Below, in pieces: positions 28,501 to 36,504 of a stretch of DNA of 64,000 bases; positions within the stretch are counted from its first letter, which is position 1; every line of letters begins with the position of its first letter. The translations under genes were made by a program, and so were the position numbers. The DNA is from Streptomyces sp. S.PB5 (GTDB lineage Bacteria; Actinomycetota; Actinomycetes; Streptomycetales; Streptomycetaceae): the NCBI RefSeq assembly GCF_030403745.1, contig NZ_JAQMWP010000004.1:186001-250000 (forward strand), written 5' to 3'. The notes under the pieces are model-generated. The model was not told where the DNA came from and made no database searches. It saw nothing but the letters and a program-made list of their open reading frames with translations.

Positions 28501-29001
28501 CAGCGTCTGGCTCACCCGGGCCCGCGCGGCACGGAACGCACTGGCCGCGGGTGTCCCGTCGCCGCCGTAGGTGACGATGAGCGGCAGGTCGGACCGGCGC
28601 GCGTCGTCGTAGCCGTACGCGAGCAGCTCGGTGATGTCGAACAGCCGCCGGTCGAGCTTGCCCTGGATCACGGGCAGCGCCGCGTCGCCCGGGGTGACGT
28701 AGGTGTGCCCGTCGACCTTCCGGACCGAGAACGAGGCGCCCTCACGTCCCTCGGCCCGCTCGATCCCGGTGACCGAACCGTCCTTCGCGACCGACACCTT
28801 GTCCCCGGTGATCAGCGTCACCGTCCGGGTGATGCGGGCGTCCTTCGCGTCCGCCGAAGCGCCGGGAGTGCCGGGAGTGCCGGGAGTGCCGGGAGTGCCG
28901 GGAGCGGCGAGGGCCGGCCCCGCGCCGGGGGCCGCCGTCGCGGCCAGTACGACGGCCAGGGCGATCAGTAGATGTCTTGTGGGGGGTGTGGGTATACCCA
29001 T
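25594..29001 (-). CDS. Large secreted S8 (subtilisin-type) serine protease
   Basis: 1135 residues. After a Sec signal ([18 protein letters not shown]) comes a PGT repeat linker, a propeptide of about 190 residues, and the S8 catalytic domain with Asp in [15 protein letters not shown] (about 252), His in NGHGTHVA (about 283), oxyanion Asn in IAAGNEG and Ser in [12 protein letters not shown] (about 460). A long beta-rich C-terminal half (about 600 residues, Fn3/Ig-like patterns, ending with an exposed-looking strand) follows. It degrades extracellular protein. Tail-to-tail with the GNAT gene: the two stops overlap in CTAG. ATG 29001 after GAGAGACAGG. Confidence 0.9.
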   Translation of the reverse strand: MGIPTPPTRHLLIALAVVLAATAAPGAGPALAAPGTPGTPGTPGTPGASADAKDARITRTVTLITGDKVSVAKDGSVTGIERAEGREGASFSVRKVDGHTYVTPGDAALPVIQGKLDRRLFDITELLAYGYDDARRSDLPLIVTYGGDGTPAASAFRAARARVSQTLDTVNGVALRADKRGGTAFWDTFTDGADGGEGTARLAGSPAAKKIEKVWLDGKRKADLDRSVPQIGAPAAWEAGFDGTGVKVAVLDTGVDQTHPDLAGQEIAERNFSDAADSVDRNGHGTHVAATIAGTGAKSGGKYKGAAPGARILAGKVLDDGGGGWDSDIIAGMEWAVAEGADVVNMSMGGTDTMGVDPLEETVNRLSATSDTLFVIAAGNEGGAGESTVGSPGSADAALTVGAVDKDDKLADFSSRGPRVGDGGLKPDLTAPGVDIVAAASTASNMEEWFPAGTAGYAELSGTSMATPHVAGAAALLAQQHPDWSGERIKAALTGSAKPGPYSAYQQGTGRTDVARAITQTVVAENGPVSFGRPAWPHGDDQPVAKEITYRNLGTEQAVLDLSVEALGVDGKPAPEGMFDISARQVTVPAGGTASVTVTADTRVGGEAVGSWGGSVTAASADGKVSVRTAFGVEREAESYDLTIKQLDDEGKPSVNGWTRIDGRDRDYSADLAGDDGELTVRLPKGSYALTGILGGDGEPAGGSYFLAPSVELDKDTTIVMDAREAESVKVTVPDAAARNDHAQLVPGYTRSDGRALDAWAVYNFPDFQSFKVAHVGPEAPKDAAYAQYSGFWRSAEADGRAVNYRLAWNRTGALGAFTADVRREDLAKVDLTFGTPTTPDTGLLYAMPLSPDDRVGADFSTPVWRELPLRTTEYVLGNGVKWGYSAEQWTSLSSLLGQFRTYEAGRSYTKKINVGVFGPSLPPVEGEPVDLRPGLARHGNTIKAVLPLFGDGEGDLGTSAYELKAALRADGEEIPTDGDPLYRATYAVPAEARRYELSLDATRDPAMYPVSTRVRTRWTFRSAQTAAGTWTRLPLSVVRFSPDLSPASTAKAGARFDVPFTVEGAAAGAGVKKLRFKVSYDEGRTWTPVGAVAGKRLSLHHPSAPGTVSLRAELTDRAGNTAVQTIERAYLTVR
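28861..28905. repeat. Five 9-bp repeats encoding a PGT linker
   Basis: Four identical copies of GCCGGGAGT plus a fifth with one change lie inside the S8 gene and encode [16 protein letters not shown] just after the signal peptide. Such a simple array is prone to copy-number change but keeps frame. Confidence 0.85.
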
Positions 29002-29166
29002 TGCCTGTCTCTCGTCTAGGCGTCACGGAATGATCACGCCCGACGAGGCTGCAACCGGCTTGTGACCGAGCATGGACCGGAAGATAACGGAACGGCAACG
29101 GCGGGTGGGGGCATGGTGGGCGGGGCCCGCCCGCTCAGCCGCGAGGGCTCTGGTGACCGGCCCGAT

Positions 29167-30120
29167 TCAGAGGGGCGGGGCGGGCCTCACCGCGCTCCGC
29201 GCCGTCTCCCGCAGCTGGTCCCGGACGGCGGCCAGCACCGGATCCCGCTCCGCCCCCGTCCGTACCGCCGCGAAGACGTTCCGTGCCGGCGCTTCCCCCG
29301 CCGTCGCCAGCACCGCCAGCCGCCGATGCTCGTACAACGGCCGGACCAGGCGCGGGATCAACGCCACCCCCGCCCCCGCCTCGACCAGCGCCGCCAGCGC
29401 ACCCCAGTCGTTCACCGCGTGCCGGATGTCCGGGGTGAAACCGGCCGTCGCGCACACCGCGCGGGCGATCGCACCCACGCAGCTGCGGGCGTCCCCGGCG
29501 ATCCATGCCTCGGTGGCCAACTCCCGCAGCGGGACCGGTGCAGCGCGCCCGGCCAGCCGGTGATCCGCCGGGACCACGAGATCCATCGCGTCCCGCAGCA
29601 GATCGACCCGGCTGTACCGACGGTCCGTGTGCGGCGGGGTGGCCGCGAAATCCACCGCCACCGCCACGTCCACCTGACCGGCGTCCAGGGCCGTGAACAG
29701 ATCCGGCGGCTCCGCCTCCACCACGTCCACCCGCACATCCGGCAGCCGCTCGCGCAACCCCCGCAGCACGCCCGGCAGCAGCCCCAGGATCCCGCTGGAG
29801 AAGCAGCCGATGGTCACCGAGCCGCGCCCGCCCCCGTCGTACGCCGCCAAGTCGGCGCGGGCCCGCTCCAGTTGGGCGGCGATCGCATCGGCGTGGGTCA
29901 GCAGGACCCGGGCCTGGCCGGTGAGCCGTACGCCCCGGCCGTCCCGTTCGGTGAGGGGCGTCCCGAGCTCGCGGGACAGTGCCGCGATCTGCTGCGAGAC
30001 CGCCGAGGGGGTCAGATGAAGGGCCTCCGCCGTGCGCGCGAGGCTGCCGCGGCGCTGGAGTTCACGCAGGACGGTCAGGCGGCGCAGATCGACTGTGAAG
30101 GTCTCGCTTACCTGTTCCAT
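29167..30120 (-). CDS. LysR family transcriptional regulator
   Basis: 317 residues. The winged helix-turn-helix is at about residues 10-70 (LRELQRRGSLARTAEALHL, TPSAVSQQIAALSRELG), followed by a periplasmic-binding-protein-like effector domain (QVDVAVAVDF, VVPADHRLAGR). ATG 30120. It is divergent from the RBBP9-type hydrolase with only 51 bp between start codons, so it very probably controls that gene and itself. The inducer is unknown. Confidence 0.88.
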   Translation of the reverse strand: MEQVSETFTVDLRRLTVLRELQRRGSLARTAEALHLTPSAVSQQIAALSRELGTPLTERDGRGVRLTGQARVLLTHADAIAAQLERARADLAAYDGGGRGSVTIGCFSSGILGLLPGVLRGLRERLPDVRVDVVEAEPPDLFTALDAGQVDVAVAVDFAATPPHTDRRYSRVDLLRDAMDLVVPADHRLAGRAAPVPLRELATEAWIAGDARSCVGAIARAVCATAGFTPDIRHAVNDWGALAALVEAGAGVALIPRLVRPLYEHRRLAVLATAGEAPARNVFAAVRTGAERDPVLAAVRDQLRETARSAVRPAPPL

Positions 30121-30171
30121 CGAGAAAGGTTAACTGGACCTGCCCGGCCGGCATCGGAAACCATCGCACCC

Positions 30172-30744
30172 ATGACCGCCTACCTCATCCTCCACGGCTG
30201 GCAGAACCACCGTCCCGAAAACCACTGGCAGCACTGGCTCGCCGACCGGCTCACCGAGCTCGGGCACGAGGTCACGTACCCCCAGCTGCCCGACCCGGAC
30301 GACCCCGGGCTGGAGGTGTGGCTCGGCGAACTCGCCCGCCACCTCGCCGCGGGCCCGGACGTCGTCCTCGCCCACAGTCTCTCCGCCGTCCTGTGGCTGC
30401 ACGCAGTCTCGCGCGGGATCGTCGAGGAGGGTGACGTGGACCGCGTACTGCTCGTCAGCCCGCCCTCCCCGTCCGTCCTCGCCCGCTACCCCGAGGTCGC
30501 CGAATTCGCCCCGCCCGCACCGGAGTTCACCTTTCCCGGCCCGACCCGCCTCATCGCCGGCGACGACGACCCGTACAGCCCGGAGGGCGCCCGCGCCGTG
30601 TACGGCGACCCCCTCGCCCTCCCCACCACCCTCCTCCCCGGCGCCGCCCACCTCGACCTGGACGCGGGTTACGGCTCCTGGCCTTCGGTGCTGGAGTGGT
30701 GCCTGGACCCGGAGACAGAGCTCAGGGTCCGGCCGGGGCGGTAG
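30172..30744 (+). CDS. RBBP9/YdeN-type serine hydrolase
   Basis: 190 residues, the usual size of the small alpha/beta hydrolases of the RBBP9 family. The triad is visible: Ser in LAHSLSAVL (about residue 68; this family uses xHSxG/S rather than GxSxG), Asp in IAGDDDPYS and His in GAAHLDLDAG. The N-terminal YLILHGWQNHRPENHWQ is also characteristic. Cytosolic; substrates of the family are poorly known. ATG 30172 chosen; the upstream open frame belongs to antisense of the LysR gene. Divergent from that LysR regulator. Confidence 0.83.
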   Translation: MTAYLILHGWQNHRPENHWQHWLADRLTELGHEVTYPQLPDPDDPGLEVWLGELARHLAAGPDVVLAHSLSAVLWLHAVSRGIVEEGDVDRVLLVSPPSPSVLARYPEVAEFAPPAPEFTFPGPTRLIAGDDDPYSPEGARAVYGDPLALPTTLLPGAAHLDLDAGYGSWPSVLEWCLDPETELRVRPGR

Positions 30745-30855
30745 CCGTCCGAACTCGGGGGTCGACCGGAGCGGTGGCCGCGCGCGAGGTCAGGAGTCCG
30801 GTCGGAGCGGCGGCCGCGCCCGAGCTCAGAGGGCGACCGGAGCGGTAGCCACGCG
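30733..30855. repeat. Imperfect 33-36-bp direct repeats
   Basis: Four imperfect units beginning with a core like CCGGAGCGGTRGCC start near 30733, 30765, 30801 and 30836, spanning the end of the RBBP9 gene and the gap to the convergent isomerase gene. They share GGTAGCC/GGTGGCC and a GAGCTCAG/GAGGTCAG-like second half. No gene is seen in 30745-30949. Confidence 0.5.
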
Positions 30856-30949
30856 CCCGCGCCGCCGGCCGCCGCCGCACCGGCCGCCACCGGCCTTCTC
30901 CCGCGCCCGGAGAGTCGCCCCCCGTGCAGTCGCGCCCGAGCAGCAGTGC

Positions 30950-31750
30950 TCAGGCACTCTCGTTGAGCAGCCGCCCCAGATGCTCGCGCCCCGCGCCCAG
31001 CAGTTCGGGAAGCGGCGCGGCCCCCTCGTACCACCGCTTCTCGTACTCCCAGCAGAGCCAGCCGTCCCAGCCGTGCCGGGAGAGCACCTCGACGCACTCG
31101 GAGAGGGGCAGCACGCCCGCGCCGAGCGGGAGCGGGGTGGTGTCGTCGGGGGAGGAGATGTCCTTGACCTGGACGTATCCGAGATACGGGGACAGTGCCG
31201 CGTAGGTCTCCAAGGGCTGCTCGCCCCCGAGCCAGGTGTGCATGACGTCCCAGAGGGAACCGACATGGCGGTGGCCGACCAGGCCCAGCACACGGATCGC
31301 GTCGGCTCCGGTGCGGTGCGAGTCGTGGGTCTCCAGGAGGATGCGTACGCCGATGTCGGCCGCGTCCTCCGCCGCCGTACCGAGCCTGCGCGCAGCCGTC
31401 GCGTCCGCCTCGGCCGGGGTCTGTTCGGGGCTCGCGCCGGGGAAGACGCGGATGTAGGGGGCGCCCAGGTCGTGGGCGAGGTCGAGGAGGGCGCGGATCT
31501 CCGCCAGTACCGGCTCGTCGTCGCCCGGCGCGGCCACGCGCGCGTACCCGGCGAGGCCCAGGATCTCCACTCCGGCCGCCTTGAACTCGGCGACCACGCC
31601 GGCCCGCCGGGCGGCGTCGATGCCCGGATGCACCGGCTCCTCCGGGTGGGCGCGCAGCTCTACGCCGTGATAGCCGTGCGTGGTCGCGAGGCCGAGCACC
31701 TCGGGGAGGGGGAGACCGGGGACGCCGAGAGTGGAGAACGCCAGCTTCAT
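30950..31750 (-). CDS. Sugar phosphate isomerase/epimerase (TIM barrel)
   Basis: 266 residues from ATG 31750; an in-frame start 21 bases upstream lacks a good context. This is an AP-endonuclease-2-like TIM barrel: AFSTLGVPGLPLPEVL at strand 1, GVELRAHP, ILLETHDSHRTG with metal-binding Glu, VGSLWDVMHTWLGG and YVQVKDIS near the end, and CWEYEKRW for the last Glu ligand. The group isomerises or epimerises free or phosphorylated sugars with a divalent metal. The specific sugar is unknown. It is followed upstream on the same strand by the MarR-GNAT gene (34-bp gap), so they may be co-transcribed. Confidence 0.8.
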   Translation of the reverse strand: MKLAFSTLGVPGLPLPEVLGLATTHGYHGVELRAHPEEPVHPGIDAARRAGVVAEFKAAGVEILGLAGYARVAAPGDDEPVLAEIRALLDLAHDLGAPYIRVFPGASPEQTPAEADATAARRLGTAAEDAADIGVRILLETHDSHRTGADAIRVLGLVGHRHVGSLWDVMHTWLGGEQPLETYAALSPYLGYVQVKDISSPDDTTPLPLGAGVLPLSECVEVLSRHGWDGWLCWEYEKRWYEGAAPLPELLGAGREHLGRLLNESA

Positions 31751-31784
31751 GCTCCGGACTCTACGCGGCACAGGACCGCACGCG

Positions 31785-32717
31785 TCACTCCTCAGCCGCG
31801 TGCAGATCCAGGCGCCAGTCCTGGCCGACCAGGTCCTTGCCGAAGGAGCGGTGCGGCTTCTCGGCGAGGAGGACGAAACCGTGGCGCTGGTAGATGTGCC
31901 GGGCGGAGCTGAGGATGTCGTTGGTCCACAGGACCAGCTCGCGGTAGCCGACGCCGCGCGCGAAGTCGATGACGGCCGTGACGAGCCGGTCGCCGATGCC
32001 GAGCCCGCGGGCCTGTGGTTCCACCAGGAGCAGCCGCAGGCGGGCGGCGCCCGGGGCCTCGTCCCGTACGCACATCACGCACCCCACCGCCCGGCCGTCG
32101 AGCTCCGCGATCCACACCCGCTCCAGATGCGGGTCGTGGTCCTCCGCGAAGTCGGCGACGATCCGGGCGACCAGCCCCTCGTAGTCCGCGTTCCAGCCGT
32201 ACTCGGCGGTGTAGAGCGCGGCGTTGCGCTGCACGATCCAGCCCAGGTCACCGGGGCCGGGCTCGCGCAGCAGGACGTCCTCGCGGCGTGGGGGGCGGCC
32301 GTCGGACAGCAGCTCGCGGACGGTGCGCATCGCCTCGGCGAGACGGGGCCGGTCGGCCGACGGGACGGTCGCCAGCAGCGCCCCGACCGATTCGTCCGCG
32401 CGCTCGGCGAGCAGCGCCGCGGTCTCCCGCCCCCGCGCGGTGAGCGTGACCCGCCGCCGGCGCGGGTCACTGCGGGACGGGGTGCGCTCGATCAGCCCGT
32501 CCTGCTCGAACTTGTTGAGGATCCGGCTCAAGTAGCCCGCGTCCAGCGAGAGTTCGGTGCGCAGATCCGCCGCGTCGGTACGCGGGGAGTGCGCGAGCTC
32601 GTACAGGACGCGGGACTCGGTGAGGGTGTACGGGGCGTACAGCTGGCGGCTGTAGTCGAGGGCGCCGATGACGTTCGTGTAGAAGCGGTTGAAGGCGCGG
32701 ATGTCCTGGACGGTCAT
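31785..32717 (-). CDS. MarR regulator fused to GNAT acetyltransferase
   Basis: 310 residues in two parts. Residues about 1-145 are a MarR winged helix-turn-helix (ELSLDAGYLSRILNKFEQ recognition region, wing RSDPRRRRVTLT). Residues about 150-310 are a GNAT domain (LRLLLVEPQARGLGIGDRL acetyl-CoA loop, then SSARHIYQRHGFVLL). Such bifunctional proteins are widespread in actinomycetes; an acetylated ligand may tune DNA binding. ATG 32717. A palindrome of MarR type lies 34-46 bp upstream, consistent with autorepression. Confidence 0.88.
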   Translation of the reverse strand: MTVQDIRAFNRFYTNVIGALDYSRQLYAPYTLTESRVLYELAHSPRTDAADLRTELSLDAGYLSRILNKFEQDGLIERTPSRSDPRRRRVTLTARGRETAALLAERADESVGALLATVPSADRPRLAEAMRTVRELLSDGRPPRREDVLLREPGPGDLGWIVQRNAALYTAEYGWNADYEGLVARIVADFAEDHDPHLERVWIAELDGRAVGCVMCVRDEAPGAARLRLLLVEPQARGLGIGDRLVTAVIDFARGVGYRELVLWTNDILSSARHIYQRHGFVLLAEKPHRSFGKDLVGQDWRLDLHAAEE

Positions 32718-32750
32718 GGTCGTCGCCCCCCGGTGGTTGACGCAGAATTC

Positions 32751-32763
32751 CTGACTCAGTCAG
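32751..32763. promoter_or_regulatory. MarR-type palindromic operator
   Basis: CTGACTCAGTCAG is a perfect palindrome apart from its central base, 34-46 bp upstream of the MarR-GNAT start codon. The position in the likely promoter and its form suggest an autoregulatory site. Confidence 0.55.
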
Positions 32764-32844
32764 AGATACCGTGGGATCGAGCGTAGGACGTCCGCGCCTT
32801 CGCGGCTACCCCTCGGCGGCTGCGCCGGCCGCGGCCCCGCGTGG

Positions 32845-33441
32845 TCAGGCCTCGGCCGCCGGCCGGTAGACGCAGAGCTGTACGCCTGTCTTGCCGGTGA
32901 CCGAGGACACCAGCTCGAAGGGCCGCTTCCCGCCGTCCGACGGGAAGACCGACTTGCCGCCGCCGAGGAGCACGGGCATCACGGCGAGCTGGAGCTCGTC
33001 GACCAGGCCCTCGGCGAGGAGGGTGCGGACGAGGGTGGGGCTGCCCATCATCGCGAGGTCGCCGCCCTCGGCCGCACGCAGTTCGCGGATGCGGGCGACG
33101 GCCTCGCCGCCCGGGATGCGGGTGGTGTTGTTCCAGGTCAGCTCGGAGTCGCCGAGGGTGTCGGTCACGACGTACTTCTTCAGGGAGTTCAGCCGGTCGG
33201 CGAAGGGGTCACCGGCCCGCTCCGGCCATGCGCCCGCCATCGTGAGATACGTCCGCCGCCCGTACAGCAGTGCTTCGGCCCGCTCCAGCCCCTCGGTGAA
33301 CGCGGGGCCGAGCACCTCCTCGTCGAAGTACGGGTGCGACCAGCCGCCGTGGGCGAACCCGCCGTCGGTGTCCTCGTCGGGACCTCCGGGCGCCTGGACG
33401 ATGCCGTCGAGGCTGATGAACTCGGTGACGACGATACGCAT
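32845..33441 (-). CDS. Dihydrofolate reductase family (RibD C-terminal) protein
   Basis: 198 residues from ATG 33441, preceded by GGAG at eight bases. The RibD_C fold is recognisable: N-terminal VVTEFISLDGIVQAPGG, then LLYGRRTYLTMAGAWPE, KKYVVTD, GGDLAMMGSPTLVRTLL (NADPH-binding loop) and LVDELQLAVMPVLLGGGK. These stand-alone proteins are putative NADPH-dependent reductases distinct from folate DHFR; substrates are mostly unknown. It is monocistronic as far as seen, upstream of the MarR-GNAT gene with 127 bp between. Confidence 0.83.
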   Translation of the reverse strand: MRIVVTEFISLDGIVQAPGGPDEDTDGGFAHGGWSHPYFDEEVLGPAFTEGLERAEALLYGRRTYLTMAGAWPERAGDPFADRLNSLKKYVVTDTLGDSELTWNNTTRIPGGEAVARIRELRAAEGGDLAMMGSPTLVRTLLAEGLVDELQLAVMPVLLGGGKSVFPSDGGKRPFELVSSVTGKTGVQLCVYRPAAEA

Positions 33442-33631
33442 GGGAATCAACTCCGGTTGGTCGATCGGGTGATGACGGCAATGAGACCGGTGGCTGCCGT
33501 GGAAATCATCGATGTGGCTCCGGAGTCGTTCAAGATCTTCTCCGCCCTGCGGGGTCCGCCCGCAGCGGAACATGCGGAGAGGAAGACTCCGGACACTCGA
33601 AGAAACGCTTGCGTCGCAACGCCGGTCCGGG

Positions 33632-33715
33632 TCCTTCAGCCCCAGTCCGGCCTTCGAGGGCGAGGCCCGTTCGGGGCCGCGGCGGGGGTCCGGGGGCGGC
33701 GGCTCCCGGGGACGG
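33632..33715. repeat. Dispersed Streptomyces-type intergenic repeat
   Basis: From TCCTTCAGCCCCAGTCCGG through GAGGGCGAGGCCCGTTCGGG to GGGGGTCCGGGGGCGGCGG this non-coding stretch matches, from memory, a repeat found in many copies between genes of Streptomyces genomes. It contains nested GC hairpins (GGCCCG/CGGGCC type) and sits right after the stop of the LacI gene. Family membership is recollection, not a search. Confidence 0.5.
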
Positions 33716-33735
33716 CCACCCGGCCACCGGGTACG

Positions 33736-34800
33736 TCAACCCCGCGGCGCCCCGGGGTCCCGCGGCCCCCCGGTAGACCCCCGCACCATCAACTCCCCCC
33801 GGATGACAGCGATCCCCCCAGGCGGCTCCTCCTCCCGCCCCATGGCGATCCGCCCCGCCCGAGCCCCTGCCTCCGCCAACGGCAACCGCACAGTCGTCAA
33901 CGCCGGCACCGCATCGATGCTGAACGGCAGATCATCGAACCCGGCGACGGACACGTCATCCGGAATCCGCAGCCCCGAGTCCCGCAGCGCGGCGCACGCC
34001 CCCAGCGCCACGGAGTCGTTCGCCGCCACCACCGCCGTGAGGGACGGATCCCGCCGCAGCAGCTCCAGCGTCGCCTCGTACCCGGACCGCCGGTCATACC
34101 GCCCGTGCACGGTCCACCGGGGATCCTCGGCGATCCCCGCATCCGCGAGCGCGGCGCGATGCCCCTCCAGCCGATGCCGGGTGGTCGTCCGCTCCTCGGG
34201 CCCCGCGATGTACCCGAGCCGCCGGTGCCCGAGCCCGATCAGATGCTCGGTCAGCTCCCGCCCGCCCCCGCGGTTGTCGAAGGTCAGCGCGATCGCGGAG
34301 GTGTCCGGCGCAGGCGGCCGCCCGCACAGCACCACCCGGGTCCCGGCGTCCCCCAGCTTCCGCAGCTTCGCCGCGACCGCCGCCGCGTGCGGCGCATCCT
34401 CGACCGCACCGCCCGTCAGCACGACAGCGGCCGCCCGCTGTCTCTGCAGCAGCGTGAGATATGTCAGCTCCCGCTCCGGCGAACCCCCGGTGTTGCAGGT
34501 CACCGCCAGCCGCTCACCCCCCGCGCGCCCGCCGGGCCCGCCGATCTCCGACTGGATCGCGCTCGCCATGATCCCGAAGAAGGGGTCCGCGATGTCGTTG
34601 ACGAGGATCCCGACCAGGTCGGACGTCGCCGCGGCCAGCGCGCTCGCCGGCCCGTTCAGTACGTAGTCCAGCTCGTCCACGGCTCGCAGCACCCGCTCAC
34701 GGGTGGATGCGGCCACGGGATAGTTCCCGTTCAGCACGCGCGACACCGTCGCGGGCGAGACCTGCGCGCGGGCCGCCACGTCCGCCAGGGTCACCGTCAT
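33736..34800 (-). CDS. LacI family transcriptional regulator
   Basis: 354 residues. A LacI DNA-binding headpiece (TLADVAARAQVSPATVSRVL, then hinge helix) is followed by a two-domain sugar-binding core (VGILVNDIADPFFG, GRYDRRSGYEATLELL, AGFDDLPFS). It should repress a carbohydrate operon until a sugar or sugar phosphate binds. It is divergent from the Gfo/Idh/MocA operon across a 552-bp region that carries an AAGCGCTT operator-like site. The C-terminus is Gly/Pro-rich and runs directly to a dispersed intergenic repeat. ATG 34800. Confidence 0.88.
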   Translation of the reverse strand: MTVTLADVAARAQVSPATVSRVLNGNYPVAASTRERVLRAVDELDYVLNGPASALAAATSDLVGILVNDIADPFFGIMASAIQSEIGGPGGRAGGERLAVTCNTGGSPERELTYLTLLQRQRAAAVVLTGGAVEDAPHAAAVAAKLRKLGDAGTRVVLCGRPPAPDTSAIALTFDNRGGGRELTEHLIGLGHRRLGYIAGPEERTTTRHRLEGHRAALADAGIAEDPRWTVHGRYDRRSGYEATLELLRRDPSLTAVVAANDSVALGACAALRDSGLRIPDDVSVAGFDDLPFSIDAVPALTTVRLPLAEAGARAGRIAMGREEEPPGGIAVIRGELMVRGSTGGPRDPGAPRG

Positions 34801-34845
34801 CTCGTCGTCCTCCGGTCGCGCATCTCAGTCGTACCTCGTTGTACT

Positions 34846-35130
34846 CGCACTCGTGCATCGCACGCGCACACGCAGCGAGCCGCAGCCGCGCTCACACACC
34901 GCACGCGCAGCCGGCCGCAGCCGCGCACGCACCGCGCGCAGCCACAGCCGCACACGCACACCGCACACGCACGCCCCACGCCCACACCACGCCCACACGC
35001 CGCAACGCGCAGCCGCACGCGCACGCGCATGCCGCACGCGGTTCGGCGCATCCGCACATCGCGCCAACACACCGCCCGCGCAGCCCGCCCGCACACCGCA
35101 CCCGCACCTTGTACACGCACACCCGCACAG
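34846..35130. repeat. CA/CG-rich low-complexity tract
   Basis: About 285 bp in the divergent control region are made of short irregular CACACG, CGCACA, GCAGCC and CACGCC units, strongly biased so that the plus strand is rich in C and A and nearly free of T. Many stretches alternate purine and pyrimidine (for example CGCACACGCACACCGCAC), a pattern that favours Z-DNA. All frames are open but give only His/Thr/Arg/Pro/Ala strings, so I treat it as non-coding. Confidence 0.8.
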
Positions 35131-35167
35131 GAATGGTTTCGACCAGACCTTAAGGCCCCAGCCCCCC

Positions 35168-35189
35168 GTTGTTCGCCCCCTCGAACAAC
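35168..35189. other. Short hairpin in the divergent control region
   Basis: GTTGTTCG (35168-35175) pairs perfectly with CGAACAAC (35182-35189) around a six-base loop. A second inverted repeat, CGTACGCGG (35281-35289) with CCGCGTACG (35299-35307), lies closer to the operon start and could be an operator or leader hairpin. Confidence 0.4.
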
Positions 35190-35248
35190 TCGACCCCGTC
35201 ACGGTCTTGTCCGGACCACTGCTCAGAGGCTAGCTTCTTCCTAGATAG

Positions 35249-35260
35249 AAAGCGCTTGCT
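35249..35260. promoter_or_regulatory. LacI-type operator candidate
   Basis: GAAAGCGCTTGC contains the palindrome AAGCGCTT, the core seen in many LacI-family operators. It lies about 95-105 bp upstream of the GTG that opens the sugar operon and on the operon side of the divergent LacI gene. Confidence 0.5.
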
Positions 35261-35352
35261 GTAACGCTCACCAGTCGAGGCGTACGCGGCGCGCACAACC
35301 GCGTACGGAATGCGCAGGCAATGCTGCGTACGACGCCTACGAAGGGATCGAC

Positions 35353-36504
35353 GTGACACGCAAGACGGTGCGTATCGCCATGAACGGCGTGACCGGGCGC
35401 ATGGGCTACCGCCAGCATCTGGTCCGCTCCATCCTGGCGCTCCGCGAGCAGGGCGGCCTCGACCTCGGCGACGGCACCGTGCTGTGGCCGGAGCCGATCC
35501 TGGTCGGCCGCCGCGAGCACGCGCTCAAGGCGCTCGCCGAGAAGCACGGTCTGGAGCACTGGGCGACGGACGTGGACGCGGTCCTCGCCGACGAGACCGT
35601 CGACATCTTCTTCGACGCCGCGATGACCTCGGGCCGCGAGGAGATCCTCAAGAAGGCCATCGCCGCGGGCAAGCACGTCTACACCGAGAAGCCGACCGCG
35701 ACCGGCCTCGAAGGTGCCATCGAGCTGGCCCGTCTGGCACGTGAGGCGGGCGTCAAGTCCGGTGTCGTGCAGGACAAGCTGTTCCTGCCCGGCCTGCTCA
35801 AGCTCAAGCGGCTCATCGACGGCGGCTTCTTCGGACGGATCCTGTCCGTGCGCGGCGAGTTCGGCTACTGGGTCTTCGAGGGCGACTGGCAGGAGGCCCA
35901 GCGCCCGTCGTGGAACTACCGCGCGGAGGACGGCGGCGGCATCGTCGTCGACATGTTCCCGCACTGGGAGTACGTCCTGCACGAGCTGTTCGGCCGCGTG
36001 ACCTCGGTGAACGCGCTGGCCACGACGCACGTCCCGACCCGCTGGGACGAGAACGGCAAGCCCTACTCCGCCACCGCCGACGACTCCGCGTACGGCATCT
36101 TCGAGATCGAGGGTGGTGTCGTCGCCCAGATCAACTCCAGCTGGGACGTACGCGTCAACCGCGACGAGCTGGTCGAGTTCCAGGTGGACGGCACGGAGGG
36201 GTCGGCGGTCGCCGGTCTGCGCAACTGCCGTGTCCAGCACCGCAGTGCGACGCCGAAGCCGGTCTGGAACCCGGACCTGCCCGCCACCTACTCCTTCCGC
36301 GACCAGTGGCAGGAGGTCCCGGACAACACGGAGTTCGACAACGGCTTCAAGGTCCAGTGGGAGCTCTTCCTCAAGCACGTGTACGCCGGTGCCGACTACC
36401 GCTGGGACCTGCTCGCCGGTGCGCGCGGCGTGCAGATGGCCGAGCTGGGCCTGAAGTCCTCGGCCGAGGGCCGCCGTCTCGACGTGCCGGAGATCTCGCT
36501 GTGA
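35353..36504 (+). CDS. Gfo/Idh/MocA family oxidoreductase
   Basis: 383 residues from GTG 35353, five bases after GAAGGGAT. The N-terminal Rossmann fold begins VRIAMNGVTGRMGYRQH and has the family signature HVYTEKPTA (the EKP Lys contacts NAD and substrate); the C-terminal domain carries the substrate-binding blocks, including DMFPHWEYVLHEL with the His often used in catalysis. It oxidises or reduces a sugar or polyol with NAD(P). First gene of a three-gene operon whose members overlap by four bases each (GTGA at 36501-36504). Confidence 0.87.
   Translation: MTRKTVRIAMNGVTGRMGYRQHLVRSILALREQGGLDLGDGTVLWPEPILVGRREHALKALAEKHGLEHWATDVDAVLADETVDIFFDAAMTSGREEILKKAIAAGKHVYTEKPTATGLEGAIELARLAREAGVKSGVVQDKLFLPGLLKLKRLIDGGFFGRILSVRGEFGYWVFEGDWQEAQRPSWNYRAEDGGGIVVDMFPHWEYVLHELFGRVTSVNALATTHVPTRWDENGKPYSATADDSAYGIFEIEGGVVAQINSSWDVRVNRDELVEFQVDGTEGSAVAGLRNCRVQHRSATPKPVWNPDLPATYSFRDQWQEVPDNTEFDNGFKVQWELFLKHVYAGADYRWDLLAGARGVQMAELGLKSSAEGRRLDVPEISL

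Noticed and set aside
25483..28971. Open frame of over 1100 codons opposite the S8 protease
   Set aside because: No domain and abnormal composition; the S8 catalytic triad is on the other strand.
34797..35153. Open frames giving His/Thr/Arg/Pro-rich proteins in the CA-rich tract
   Set aside because: Open on several frames because of base composition; no ribosome site or homologue.
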